From Candidatus Babeliales bacterium (lineage in GTDB: Bacteria; Babelota; Babeliae; Babelales; UBA12411), in assembly GCA_023128415.1 (NCBI GenBank), contig JAGMEA010000005.1, positions 1 to 43,593 on the forward strand: a stretch of 43,593 nt of DNA. Direction: 5' to 3'. Made by a program: the position numbers and the translations under genes. Of this stretch, positions 1 through 7,941 are shown in pieces. Under the pieces are notes generated by a model. It did not search any database. It saw only the letters and a program-made list of their open reading frames with translations, and was not told the DNA's origin. Every line of letters starts with the position of its first letter. Position 1 is the first letter of the stretch.

Positions 1-131
1 CATCAAGGCATATTTCAATCTCCAGTAGACAGAGATGCTGGGGAGGGGCTACTGGCGAGCCCGAAGAGAATAGAGGCATAAAAGAGCCCAAACTCAGAAC
101 CCCTTGGCTTTAGCCTTGGGTGTATGTCAGT
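1..131 (+). mobile_element. Probable right end of an IS200/IS605-type element (partial, cut by window edge)
   Basis: This stretch is visibly richer in G and C than the rest of the window and holds nested inverted repeats. CCAGTAG at 22-28 pairs perfectly with CTACTGG at 49-55. CCC-TT-GGC at 101-108 pairs with GCC-TT-GGG at 113-120 around a TTTA loop, leaving a TT:TT mismatch. A short imperfect hairpin followed by a (G)xATGTCA-like end (TGTATGTCAG at 121-130) is the usual look of IS200/IS605 right ends, from which TnpB guide (omega) RNAs are made. One frame is open from the edge to a stop at 79-81 and another to a stop at 112-114; either could be a TnpB C-terminus, but neither is long enough to identify. 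No left end is visible. An alternative is another structured RNA. Confidence 0.4.
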
Positions 132-152
132 TAAAGTCGAAGAGGTATAGAT

Positions 153-1322
153 TTGAAAGTTTCTATTGCAACAGGTGGCCGATTTTACGCATTTCATCTT
201 GCTAGTTATTTAGCCAAGAAAGGTTTATTACAACATTTGTTTACAGGATCTTATAGTAAAAATGATGAAAAAGAGATCCCCAAGGCTTTGGTTAAGAATA
301 ATAAGCTCTTTGGGCTTTTAGATATAGCCTATGATAAGTTTAGGTTGTCACATGTGATTTCTCCTTCTCCGTGGTATGTTTTTAAGGACGGTTTATTTGA
401 TGAATGGGTAAAACGACTATTATTAAAAGAAAGAGATAAGCCAGACATTTTTGTCGGTTGGTCTAATTATTGTTTGAAAAGTTTAGCTGTAGCTCGGAAA
501 AAGGGTGCCAAAATCATAGTTGAATCGGCATCATCTCATATTCTATACAAAGATAAACTTTTACGTGATGAGTACGAAAAATATAATATTTCTTTAACAC
601 CAATATCAAAGAAAAATTCTGATAAAATGCTAAAAGAATATGACCAGGCAGATTATATAATAGTTCCTTCTAAATTTGTTTTTCGTAGCTTTATTGGAGA
701 AGGTATTCCCGAGGAGAAAATGCTTAGGATTCCGACAGGTTGTGGAGTAAATTTAGATAAATTTTTAACTGTGAGAAATGAAAAGCCGTCTAAGTTTAGA
801 GTTATTTTTGTTGGACTCGTTGGTTTGAGAAAGGGAGTTCATTATTTATTAGATGCTTGGAAAAAGCTTAATTTACCTAAGGATAAAGCAGAGCTTTTAA
901 TTGTAGGGGGCATAGAAAAAAACTTTTTAAAAATTTTGAAAGAATCGACCATTACCCCAAATATTAAATTTTATGGGGGGATATCGCAAGAATATTTAAA
1001 GGAATTGTATAAAACATCCTCTGTTTTTATTTTGCCTTCTATTGAGGAGGGACTAGCCCTTGTTCAGGCTGAAGCAATGGCTACCGGGTTGCCAATAATA
1101 GGCACAACTAATAGTGGTTGTGAAGAATTAATCAATAATGGACAAGAAGGATTTATTTTATCTATACGAAGCGTTGATTCTATTGTTGAGAAGATCGAGT
1201 GGTGTTATATGAATCAGGATTTATGCTTTGAGATGGGTAAGAGGGCGCAGGAGCAAGTGAAGATGTTTACGTGGGAACGATTTGGAGATAAAGTGGTAGA
1301 ACTTTATAGTAGAACGTTATAG
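153..1322 (+). CDS. Glycosyltransferase family 4 (GT-B fold)
   Basis: A 389-residue glycosyltransferase that would move a sugar from a nucleotide donor onto a growing surface glycan in the cytoplasm. The N-terminal Rossmann start has a glycine-rich loop (ATGGRF, residues 6-11). The C-terminal domain begins near residue 215 with the FVGLVGLRKG strand-loop and carries the GT4 signature EX7E at E299 and E307 inside EEGLALVQAEA. Length is normal for the family, so the gene looks intact despite lying only about 20 bases past a probable IS end. It starts at TTG, chosen because AGAGG (141-145) sits just upstream and homologues begin with this loop. It is the first gene of the glycan locus. Donor and acceptor cannot be read from sequence. 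Confidence 0.88.
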   Translation: MKVSIATGGRFYAFHLASYLAKKGLLQHLFTGSYSKNDEKEIPKALVKNNKLFGLLDIAYDKFRLSHVISPSPWYVFKDGLFDEWVKRLLLKERDKPDIFVGWSNYCLKSLAVARKKGAKIIVESASSHILYKDKLLRDEYEKYNISLTPISKKNSDKMLKEYDQADYIIVPSKFVFRSFIGEGIPEEKMLRIPTGCGVNLDKFLTVRNEKPSKFRVIFVGLVGLRKGVHYLLDAWKKLNLPKDKAELLIVGGIEKNFLKILKESTITPNIKFYGGISQEYLKELYKTSSVFILPSIEEGLALVQAEAMATGLPIIGTTNSGCEELINNGQEGFILSIRSVDSIVEKIEWCYMNQDLCFEMGKRAQEQVKMFTWERFGDKVVELYSRTL

Positions 1323-1355
1323 AATAGAAAAACATTATAAATTGAGGAGAGGGTA

Positions 1356-1541
1356 GTGGTTTTTTTCATAATTTTTTTAGCCTTATTGACTTTTAATAGT
1401 AACCTCAATGCTTATATAGACCCTGGTTCTGGAAGTTTGATTTTACAAATGATGATTGCGGGATTTGCTGCATCATTATATTTTATTAAAGTTTTTTGGA
1501 GTAATATTAAAGCATTTACAAAATCTATTTTTAAAAGGTAA
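1356..1541 (+). CDS. Small membrane protein with YIDPGSGS motif
   Basis: A 61-residue protein. Residues 1-19 form a hydrophobic signal-like segment ending at NAYIDPGSGS (18-27), followed by a second hydrophobic segment (about 28-47) and a basic tail ending KSIFKR. The motif (Y-I-D-P-G-S/T-G-S) recurs at the start of small membrane proteins found near polysaccharide and glycosyltransferase genes. As far as I know they have no assigned function. The gene starts at GTG with a strong ribosome site, GAGGAGAGG at 1344-1352, which argues for real translation. It follows the glycosyltransferase by 33 bases and is probably co-transcribed. A role as a small envelope partner of glycan synthesis is inference. 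Confidence 0.72.
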   Translation: MVFFIIFLALLTFNSNLNAYIDPGSGSLILQMMIAGFAASLYFIKVFWSNIKAFTKSIFKR

Positions 1542-1615
1542 AAATTTTAAATTTGTATCTTTTTGTATAGTTATTAACAAGTAAATTTATATTTTGTTAG
1601 TGGGTTTTTTATCTA

Positions 1616-2317
1616 ATGAACAAAAAGAAATGTTTGGCGATTATTCCAGCTCGTGGAGGAAGTAAAAGGATACCAAGAAAGAATATTAAACCCTTTTTTG
1701 GTAAACCAATCATAAAATATTCTATAGATGCTGCATTGGAATCAAATTGTTTTGATGAAGTCATGGTGTCTACTGAAGACAAAGAAATTGCTTCACTAGC
1801 CAGTTCTTTAGGAGCCAAGATTCCCTTTTTTAGATCATTAAGAACAGCAGATGGAAACATTATGTTTGTTGATGTTGTAAAAGAGGTTTTAGAAGACTAT
1901 GAGAAACTAGGTAGTTCTTTTGATTATTTTTGCTGCATATTAGCTACAGCGCCATTTGTAACACCGGAATTATTGCAAAAAGGTTTTAAAAAATTATTAG
2001 ATTCAAAGGCAAGCTCGCTTATTCCGATAATAGCAGCTAATCATCCAATGCATCAATCCCTTGAATTAAAAGACGGTCGAGCTGTTCCTTTGTGGCCGGA
2101 TTGTCTACAAGAAAGATCTCAAGATCTATTAAAGGTCTATTTTAATAGTGGTTTATTTTTATGGGTTAGTATTCCAGCTTTTAAAAAGCAAGAACTGTTG
2201 ATAACCGATAATTGTGCTACCATTATAGTTCCTGAATTGGAAGCGCAGGATATAGATACCGAAGAGGACTGGATTTTAGCTGAACTAAAATATAAAAGAC
2301 TTAAGTTTAGTTCTTAA
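1616..2317 (+). CDS. pseF: CMP-nonulosonic acid synthetase, PseF family (copy 1)
   Basis: A 233-residue cytidylyltransferase that would activate a nine-carbon acidic sugar with CTP to give the CMP-sugar used by transferases. The nucleotide-binding loop ARGGSKRIPRKNI (residues 12-24) and the C-terminal ELEAQDIDTEEDW, which supplies metal-binding acidic residues, are those of PseF (CMP-pseudaminic acid synthetase). A second copy lies at 11223-11963, and the two share a 22-base identical DNA stretch (1740-1761 and 11341-11362), so they arose by duplication or from close relatives. The 74-base gap upstream is AT-rich and the ribosome site is weak, so this gene may have its own promoter; TTGTAT (1563-1568) and TTATAT (1587-1592) are a weak candidate pair. 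Family is confident; the exact sugar is not. Confidence 0.82.
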   Translation: MNKKKCLAIIPARGGSKRIPRKNIKPFFGKPIIKYSIDAALESNCFDEVMVSTEDKEIASLASSLGAKIPFFRSLRTADGNIMFVDVVKEVLEDYEKLGSSFDYFCCILATAPFVTPELLQKGFKKLLDSKASSLIPIIAANHPMHQSLELKDGRAVPLWPDCLQERSQDLLKVYFNSGLFLWVSIPAFKKQELLITDNCATIIVPELEAQDIDTEEDWILAELKYKRLKFSS

Positions 2318-2349
2318 AAAAATTATGTGTTAAGGAGAGGACTGTATTT

Positions 2350-3357
2350 GTGTTTAATTATAAATCAGTTTTAGTTACAGGTGGAACGGGTTCTTTTGGG
2401 AAAAAATTTATCGCAACTATTTTAAAGGATTATCCTAGTTTAGAAAAAGTTATAGTTTTTTCGCGTGATGAATTTAAACAGTTTACTATGTCCAATATGC
2501 CTGAATTTAGAAATCAAAATAAATTAAGGTTTTTTATTGGAGATGTTAGAGATAAAGAGCGTTTATATCGGGCTTTTGATGGCATTGATGTAGTAATTCA
2601 TGCTGCTGCTCTTAAACAAGTACCATCTTGTGAATATAATCCATTTGAAGCCATTAAAACTAATATTTTAGGGGCTCAAAATGTTATTGATGCTGCTATA
2701 GATAGAGATGTAAAACGAGTTATTGCCTTAAGTACAGACAAAGCTTGCGCACCAATTAATTTATATGGGGCAACAAAATTATGCGCAGATAAGTTATTTA
2801 TAGCAGGTAATGTTTATTCGGGTTGGAGAAAAACACGGTTTTCTGTTGTTAGGTATGGCAATGTAGTTGGTAGTAGGGGCTCGGTTATTCCTTATTTTAA
2901 GGAACTTATTGGCAAGGGTGTTAAAGAATTGCCGATAACGGACTATCGGATGACCCGCTTTTGGTTAAAACTAGAGGATGCTGTCAAAATGGTTTTGCGG
3001 GGTCTGGAGCTTATGCAAGAGGGTGAAATTTTTGTAAAAAAAGTTCCGTCTATGAAAATTGTTGAACTTGCTAAAATTATGGCCCCATCTTTAAAAATTA
3101 AAGAAGTTGGTATAAGACCTGGTGAAAAATTGCATGAATTATTAATTTCCAGGGAAGATGCTCAACATACTATTGATTGCGGTGATTATTATGTTATCCA
3201 ACCTATGCAGCAGATTTTAGGTGATCAGAAAAAATTTATTCCGGCAAGATTGTTGGATCAAAATTTTGAATATAGTAGTGGAAACAATCATGAATGGTTA
3301 ACAGAAGAGCAAATGTTAAACATGATTCAAGATTTGGAGAATGATTCATATGTATAG
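2350..3357 (+). CDS. pseB: UDP-N-acetylglucosamine 4,6-dehydratase (inverting), PseB
   Basis: PseB catalyses the first step of pseudaminic acid synthesis: UDP-GlcNAc is dehydrated and epimerised at C5 to the 4-keto-6-deoxy-L-altro sugar, with bound NADP. The 335-residue protein has the Rossmann loop GGTGSFG (11-17), the catalytic STDKA with D130 and K131, and Y139 with K143 four residues on (YGATK). The family signature ITDYRMTRFW is at about 196-205, with an EIFVKKVPSMKI-like segment after it. It starts at GTG, behind the strong site GGAGAGG (2334-2340). It overlaps the next gene by 8 bases, indicating coupled translation. No clear PseC aminotransferase follows, which is unusual because PseB and PseC normally work together to avoid C5 back-epimerisation. 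Confidence 0.9.
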   Translation: MFNYKSVLVTGGTGSFGKKFIATILKDYPSLEKVIVFSRDEFKQFTMSNMPEFRNQNKLRFFIGDVRDKERLYRAFDGIDVVIHAAALKQVPSCEYNPFEAIKTNILGAQNVIDAAIDRDVKRVIALSTDKACAPINLYGATKLCADKLFIAGNVYSGWRKTRFSVVRYGNVVGSRGSVIPYFKELIGKGVKELPITDYRMTRFWLKLEDAVKMVLRGLELMQEGEIFVKKVPSMKIVELAKIMAPSLKIKEVGIRPGEKLHELLISREDAQHTIDCGDYYVIQPMQQILGDQKKFIPARLLDQNFEYSSGNNHEWLTEEQMLNMIQDLENDSYV

Positions 3358-4147
3358 AATAGGATTAAAAGTTTGGTCTATTAATAAAAACTATATAAAA
3401 GATGCTGTTTCTTTATATAAAGAAGGAGTTTATGACTACATAGAGCTATTTTCTGTTCCGGGATCCTATGAAATGTGCATTGATTGGTGGAAGGATTTAG
3501 ATATTCCTTATGTGATTCATGCACCACATTCAGGTTGTAATATGAACTTTGCCAAAAAAGAATTTTTGGATAGCAATTTAAAAATGGCATTTGAAGCATT
3601 AAAGTATGCAGACACTTTAAAAGCTGAAATTGTTATTTTCCATCCAGGTGTTGAGGGTGATATAAAAGAGACAGCTTTTCAGATCAATAAAATTAATGAT
3701 TCTAGAATGACTATTGAAAACAAGCCTTATTATGCATTACATGATAATCTCATTAATAATGGATATTCTCCAGAAGATATAAAATTTCTAAAGGAATCAT
3801 GTAACATTGGTTTTTGTTTAGATATTCCCCATGCCATTTATTCGGCCAATTCTCAGAAGATTGATAGGTTAAGTTATCTAGAAAAATTTATTAAATTAAA
3901 TCCTATAATTTTTCATATATATGATGGTGATTATTTTGGTGTTTATGATTATCATAAAAAATTCGGTGAAGGATCATTCAGCTTTGGGGAGATTTTTAAG
4001 ATTTTGCCTTTGAATCGACCTATTTCTATAGAGACACCAAAAAAATCTAAAGAAAATTTGGAAGATTTTAAACAAGATGCTTACTTCTTAAAAGGGCTTT
4101 TTTCTTCTGCGGAGGAGATACCTGAAAAATGGACAGAAAAAATATAG
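3350..4147 (+). CDS. Sugar phosphate isomerase/epimerase-like TIM-barrel protein
   Basis: A 265-residue protein with the pattern of the AP-endonuclease-2/xylose-isomerase-like TIM barrel. This family binds divalent metal and isomerises or epimerises sugars, or cleaves phosphoesters. Likely metal and active-site residues are seen in order: H57 and H60 (IHAPH), H98 (FHPG), E123 (TIENK), D158 and H161 (LDIPHA), H189 (FHIYDG) and E228 (SIETP). An ATG at 3341 in the same frame is possible, but GGAG at 3336-3339 is only one base before it and ten bases before 3350, so 3350 is preferred. Tight overlaps with pseB and the next gene place it in the sugar pathway. The substrate is unknown; an isomerase step on a nonulosonic precursor is inference. 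Confidence 0.75.
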   Translation: MYRIGLKVWSINKNYIKDAVSLYKEGVYDYIELFSVPGSYEMCIDWWKDLDIPYVIHAPHSGCNMNFAKKEFLDSNLKMAFEALKYADTLKAEIVIFHPGVEGDIKETAFQINKINDSRMTIENKPYYALHDNLINNGYSPEDIKFLKESCNIGFCLDIPHAIYSANSQKIDRLSYLEKFIKLNPIIFHIYDGDYFGVYDYHKKFGEGSFSFGEIFKILPLNRPISIETPKKSKENLEDFKQDAYFLKGLFSSAEEIPEKWTEKI

Positions 4148-4836
4148 TTATAGCTACAATAAAATCTTGGAATATTGCTTTAGCACAGGAGTTTAAAGAG
4201 CAATATAAAAATGATTATAATGTTTTTATAATAACTGATAAATCAGAGCTAACGTATGATTTATTAGGAGAAATTAAGCCTGTCTATGTATTCTTTCCAC
4301 ATTGGTCTTGGATAATATCCTCAGATATATGTGAAAATTTTGAATGTATTGTTTTTCATCCTACTGATTTGCCTTATGGTCGTGGTGGTAGTCCAATACA
4401 AAATTTAATTGTAAATAAGCAATATGAAACGAAGGTCTCAGTTATCAAAGCAGACAAGGGGATAGATTCTGGTTTAATTTACTTTAAAGAACCATTTTAT
4501 CTCGGAACAGGAAATGTTGAAGAGTTACTAAAAATGTATGCCCGAACTATATTTTATAAATTAATTCCAAAGTTTTTAGCTGAAAAGCCAATTCCTATCG
4601 AGCAAAGTGGAGAGGTTGTAAAATTTGTAAGAAGAAAACCTAGTGAAAGCAGGATTTCTGAAGAGAGGCTTATAAATTTAAACGATTTTTATGACCATAT
4701 TCGAATGCTAGATGGGGAAGGCTATCCAAAAGCTTTTATACAATTAGGTAATTTTAAAATTTTATTTTCTGGTGTTCATAAAAGCAGTGGAGAACTTAAG
4801 GGCATTTTTGAAATTAAAGAAGAAAAGTTAGGTTAA
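4129..4836 (+). CDS. Formyltransferase-like protein (sugar N-formyltransferase candidate)
   Basis: A 235-residue protein related to the formyl-transfer domain of methionyl-tRNA formyltransferase and sugar N-formyltransferases, which use 10-formyl-THF. The core HPTDLPYGRGGSPIQN (77-92) matches the HxSLLPxxRG region, and D113 in GIDSGLIYF fits the catalytic Asp. The usual Asn two residues before the catalytic His is Val (V75 before H77), so either a variant mechanism or another use of the fold is possible. It is too short for a complete tRNA formyltransferase. Ribosome site GGAGGAG (4111-4117). It overlaps the previous gene by 19 bases, and its stop overlaps the stop of the convergent folate gene. 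The likely role is formylating an amino sugar in this locus, by inference from context. Confidence 0.72.
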   Translation: MDRKNIVIATIKSWNIALAQEFKEQYKNDYNVFIITDKSELTYDLLGEIKPVYVFFPHWSWIISSDICENFECIVFHPTDLPYGRGGSPIQNLIVNKQYETKVSVIKADKGIDSGLIYFKEPFYLGTGNVEELLKMYARTIFYKLIPKFLAEKPIPIEQSGEVVKFVRRKPSESRISEERLINLNDFYDHIRMLDGEGYPKAFIQLGNFKILFSGVHKSSGELKGIFEIKEEKLG

Positions 4837-6275
4837 TATAATCCTTCAGAGATTTGTTGCTTTGGTTTAGGCATCATTTTAGTCTGCATTTTATATGCTT
4901 TGATTATGTTATCAATCAACATTGCTATAGTTAAAGGTCCAACGCCTCCTGGTATGGGAGTGATATAAGACACCTTTTTTATTACACGATCAAAGTCGAC
5001 ATCACCAACTGTTTTATCATTTAGTTTTGCTGTTCCAGCGTCAATAACAATAGTTCCTTTTTTAATATGCTTTTCGGTTATAAGGTGGGGTACTCCAGTA
5101 GCACTAATTAAAATATCAGCTTGTAACGTTTTTGCTCTTATATTTGGAGTGTCAAGTGTGCATACAGTAAATGGTAGTTGTAAATTTTGTAACATTTGAG
5201 CTAGCGGTTGCCCGACAAGAAAACCATGTCCAACTAATACAATTTTTTTATTTTTTAAACTTATATTGTAATGTTTTAATATTGTTAAAATGCCCTGCGG
5301 AGTGCAGCATGGGAAATATTCATAGTTTTGAATTAATTGATTTCTAGAAAAATCTGTTAGGCAATCAACGTCTTTTGCTGGAGTAATAGTATTTATTATA
5401 TATTTGGTATTTAATTGTTTAGGTAGTGGTAACTGAATGAGAATTCCTGTAACGGTTTTATTTTTGTTTAATTCTTTTACTATTTTTATAATGGTAGATT
5501 CAGTTATGTTTTCTGGAAATTTTATTAATTCAAAATCAATTCCTGTATTTTGGCATATTTTAATTTTTTTTCTCACGTATATTTGAGATGCCGGATCCTC
5601 TCCGACTAGTATTACAGCAAGTTTGGCGTGAATATTTTCTTTTTTAATTTGAATTTTTTTTGTATTTAAAAAAAATTCTGATAATAATGCGCCATTTAAA
5701 ATTTTATCTTTATAAATCCTTTTTTTTGTTTTTAAAATTTCACCCTCAGTAACTATCCAATGAATAGACTGATCATGTTTTTCTGTAGGTATTTTTGATA
5801 AGATCTGTTCTTCGTATGCTAGGCAAATAGTTTCTAAAGAGTGATTCAGGCTTAAAAATTTATCATAAAAACTTCCGCCCCTACCGAGCCTATTCCCAGA
5901 TTTATCAACCCCAATACATGGTATAATTAAAAGATCAAGAGTTAGGGCGTTTTTTAAAGGACAAGTTGGTTTTGGCTCCCTAATGCCATATTCACCTATT
6001 GTTGTTTCGTTTAAATTTTTTATTTGTCTAAAAATGAGAGAAGTTTTAGTTGTTTTGGGAAGGCAAATTTCTTTGCCTAGGCTTAATAGCTTTTGAATAA
6101 GCTTATGAGTTTTTACTTCGTGATCTTTTGAGTAATAAAGTCCGATTCTCTTTGCTTCTTTAATTTGTTTTAATGATAACAAATTTTCAATTACATGCTG
6201 TGATTTTACTTCTAGAGCTTTATTTGTTAATAATTGTATTTTATTTTTTATTGATTTTCTTAAAGTATTTTTCAT
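4833..6275 (-). CDS. folD: Bifunctional 5-formyl-THF cyclo-ligase / FolD (methylene-THF dehydrogenase-cyclohydrolase)
   Basis: A 480-residue fusion. Residues about 1-185 are 5-formyltetrahydrofolate cyclo-ligase, marked by LGRGGSFYDKFL (130-141). Residues about 190-465 are FolD: Y233 and K237 (YVRKK, matching the catalytic Tyr-x3-Lys), QLPLP (281-285), DVDC (302-305), PCCTPQG near 322-328 and PGGVGP (442-447). Together they convert 5-formyl-THF to methenyl-THF and interconvert methylene-, methenyl- and 10-formyl-THF. The usual GRSxxVGxP cofactor loop of FolD reads GHGFLVGQP (349-357), so the Arg-Ser that grips NADP is absent and cofactor preference may differ. This is the only reverse gene within the glycan locus. 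It sits tail to tail with the formyltransferase-like gene, its possible consumer. Its own ribosome site is weak. Confidence 0.92.
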   Translation of the reverse strand: MKNTLRKSIKNKIQLLTNKALEVKSQHVIENLLSLKQIKEAKRIGLYYSKDHEVKTHKLIQKLLSLGKEICLPKTTKTSLIFRQIKNLNETTIGEYGIREPKPTCPLKNALTLDLLIIPCIGVDKSGNRLGRGGSFYDKFLSLNHSLETICLAYEEQILSKIPTEKHDQSIHWIVTEGEILKTKKRIYKDKILNGALLSEFFLNTKKIQIKKENIHAKLAVILVGEDPASQIYVRKKIKICQNTGIDFELIKFPENITESTIIKIVKELNKNKTVTGILIQLPLPKQLNTKYIINTITPAKDVDCLTDFSRNQLIQNYEYFPCCTPQGILTILKHYNISLKNKKIVLVGHGFLVGQPLAQMLQNLQLPFTVCTLDTPNIRAKTLQADILISATGVPHLITEKHIKKGTIVIDAGTAKLNDKTVGDVDFDRVIKKVSYITPIPGGVGPLTIAMLIDNIIKAYKMQTKMMPKPKQQISEGLY

Positions 6276-6366
6276 TTTCTTTGCTTGTCGGAAAGTATTT
6301 ATTTTTTTATAGTTTATATCATCTAAAAAGTGTGAATAGATTTATGGTAATATTTTAGGTAACTAA
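6276..6366. promoter_or_regulatory. Divergent intergenic region, likely two promoters
   Basis: These 91 bases lie between the divergently transcribed folate fusion and the PIG-L deacetylase gene, so at least the reverse gene must be transcribed from here. The sequence is almost pure A and T. A TATAAA-like box can be read on the minus strand near 6305-6315, and TAATAT at 6348-6353 on the plus strand, followed by AGGT (6357-6360) as the ribosome site for 6367. No convincing -35 boxes or operator repeats were found, so the promoter positions are approximate. Confidence 0.35.
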
Positions 6367-7059
6367 ATGACTAAAACTAAAAAAATTGGTATAATTGCTG
6401 CGCATCCTGATGATGAGATTTTAGGTTGCGGGGGAGCAGTTGCAAAACACGTTAAAAATGGAGATGAAGTTCACGTTCTCATTGTGGCAGAAGGAATAAC
6501 TGCTAGAGATACCAAAAGAGATGTTGAAGCAAGAAAGGATGGTCTTGAGTTTCTAAGTAATTGTTCAAAAAGAGCAAACGAAATTTTGGGTGTTTCTTCT
6601 TTAACTATGAATAACTTTCCAGACAATAGAATGGATTCTATTGAGCGTTTAGATGTTATTAAATTGATAGAGAAATTTATTAAGAATATTTCACCCGAAG
6701 TTATTTATACTCATTTTGTTAATGACGTTAATATTGATCATCGTAGAGTTCATGATTCAGTAATTGCTGCTTGCAGACAGCTCCCTGGCAGTATTGTCAA
6801 AAGATTATTATTTTTTGAAATTGCTTCTAGTACTGAGTGGAGACCTCCATTAGGAGCAACTTTTTCACCTAATTGGTTTGTTGATGTGTCTGATACATTA
6901 TCAACAAAGTTAAAGGCATTAGAAGCATATAATTCTGAAATGCGAGATTTTCCACATCCAAGATCCCTAAAAGCATTGGAGTATTTGTCCAGATGGAGAG
7001 GTGCTACAATTGGAGTTGATGCAGCAGAAGCATTTGTTTTGGGTAGAAATGTAGAGTAG
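6367..7059 (+). CDS. PIG-L/LmbE family N-deacetylase
   Basis: A 230-residue zinc-dependent deacetylase, the family that removes N-acetyl groups from GlcNAc-containing sugars and related compounds. The signature AHPDDE is at 12-17, with zinc ligands H13 and D16 and catalytic D15. The second motif NDVNIDHRRVH (119-129 region) carries the later histidine ligand. Length is typical. It restarts the + strand locus after the reverse folate gene, and the next gene begins within about ten bases. In this context it probably frees an amino group on a sugar so that another acyl, formyl or amidino group can be installed; this is inference. It shows no signal peptide and should act in the cytoplasm. Confidence 0.85.
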   Translation: MTKTKKIGIIAAHPDDEILGCGGAVAKHVKNGDEVHVLIVAEGITARDTKRDVEARKDGLEFLSNCSKRANEILGVSSLTMNNFPDNRMDSIERLDVIKLIEKFIKNISPEVIYTHFVNDVNIDHRRVHDSVIAACRQLPGSIVKRLLFFEIASSTEWRPPLGATFSPNWFVDVSDTLSTKLKALEAYNSEMRDFPHPRSLKALEYLSRWRGATIGVDAAEAFVLGRNVE

Positions 7060-7068
7060 GTGAGTTTC

Positions 7069-7941
7069 GTGAAGGTACTGATTATTGGGTCTTCTGGAAT
7101 GTTAGGAAAGGCTCTTGTTAGAGAAGCCAAATTTCGCACCTTCGAGTGTTTTGGCGTAGATCTAGAAGATGCTGATTACAATATAAATATTACTAGTTAT
7201 CTTAAGCTAAAAGAATTAATAAGTTATCTACAACCGAATCTTATTATTAATACCGTAGCAATTGTTAATTTATTGGAATGTGAAAATAATCCGGAAAAGG
7301 CATATAATGTTAATGCTAAACCGGCTAAATTTTTAGCTGATTTAAGTCGATCTACAAATGCGTATTTTATACATATATCGACAGATCATTTTTACTCGGG
7401 AGACAAGGGTTCTTTACATAAAGAGGAAAACAGAATTTCCCTATTTAATGAATATGCCAAAACGAAGTATGTGGCTGAAGAATATGCATTGTCTAATCCT
7501 TCAGCCTTAATTGTTCGGACAAATATTATTGGCTTTCGTTATAAAGAGAATAAAACCTTTTTGGAGTGGGTTTTAGATTCTTTAGAAAATAAAAAACACA
7601 TGATTTTATTTGAAGATTTTTATACTTCTAGTATAGATGTTAAGCAATTTTCAAAAGCATTATTTGATTTAATAGATAAACGTCCTAAGGGTGTTTTGAA
7701 TTTGGCTAGTTCTGAAGTATTTAGTAAGAAGAGATTTATACAGTCCCTAGCAAGTGTGGTTGGATATGACTTGTCAAATACATCAACCGGGAGTATATTT
7801 TCTTTAAATGATGGAATTATAAGAGCCGAAAGTTTGGGCTTAGATGTTTCAATTGCAGAAAGGTTACTGGAATATAAATTGCCTAATTTAGATCAGGTTA
7901 TCCAAAGTATTGTTTCAGAATTTAATGAAAGGATTTTGTGA
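7069..7941 (+). CDS. RmlD-like NAD(P)-dependent sugar reductase (extended SDR)
   Basis: An extended short-chain dehydrogenase of about 290 residues most like dTDP-4-dehydrorhamnose reductase (RmlD). It has the glycine-rich loop IGSSGMLG at the N-terminus, the STDHFYSG segment that carries the catalytic Ser/Thr, and a YAKTK (YxxxK) catalytic pair. It would reduce or epimerise a 4-keto sugar. GTG at 7060 is in frame, but GTG at 7069 is preferred because AGGTGA (7058-7063) then sits 5 bases upstream and the protein begins MKVLIIG, as homologues do. It overlaps the NeuB gene by 4 bases (GTGA), showing translational coupling. No rhamnose genes (RmlA, RmlB, RmlC) are nearby, so another keto sugar of the nonulosonic pathway is the likely substrate. 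Confidence 0.8.
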   Translation: MKVLIIGSSGMLGKALVREAKFRTFECFGVDLEDADYNINITSYLKLKELISYLQPNLIINTVAIVNLLECENNPEKAYNVNAKPAKFLADLSRSTNAYFIHISTDHFYSGDKGSLHKEENRISLFNEYAKTKYVAEEYALSNPSALIVRTNIIGFRYKENKTFLEWVLDSLENKKHMILFEDFYTSSIDVKQFSKALFDLIDKRPKGVLNLASSEVFSKKRFIQSLASVVGYDLSNTSTGSIFSLNDGIIRAESLGLDVSIAERLLEYKLPNLDQVIQSIVSEFNERIL

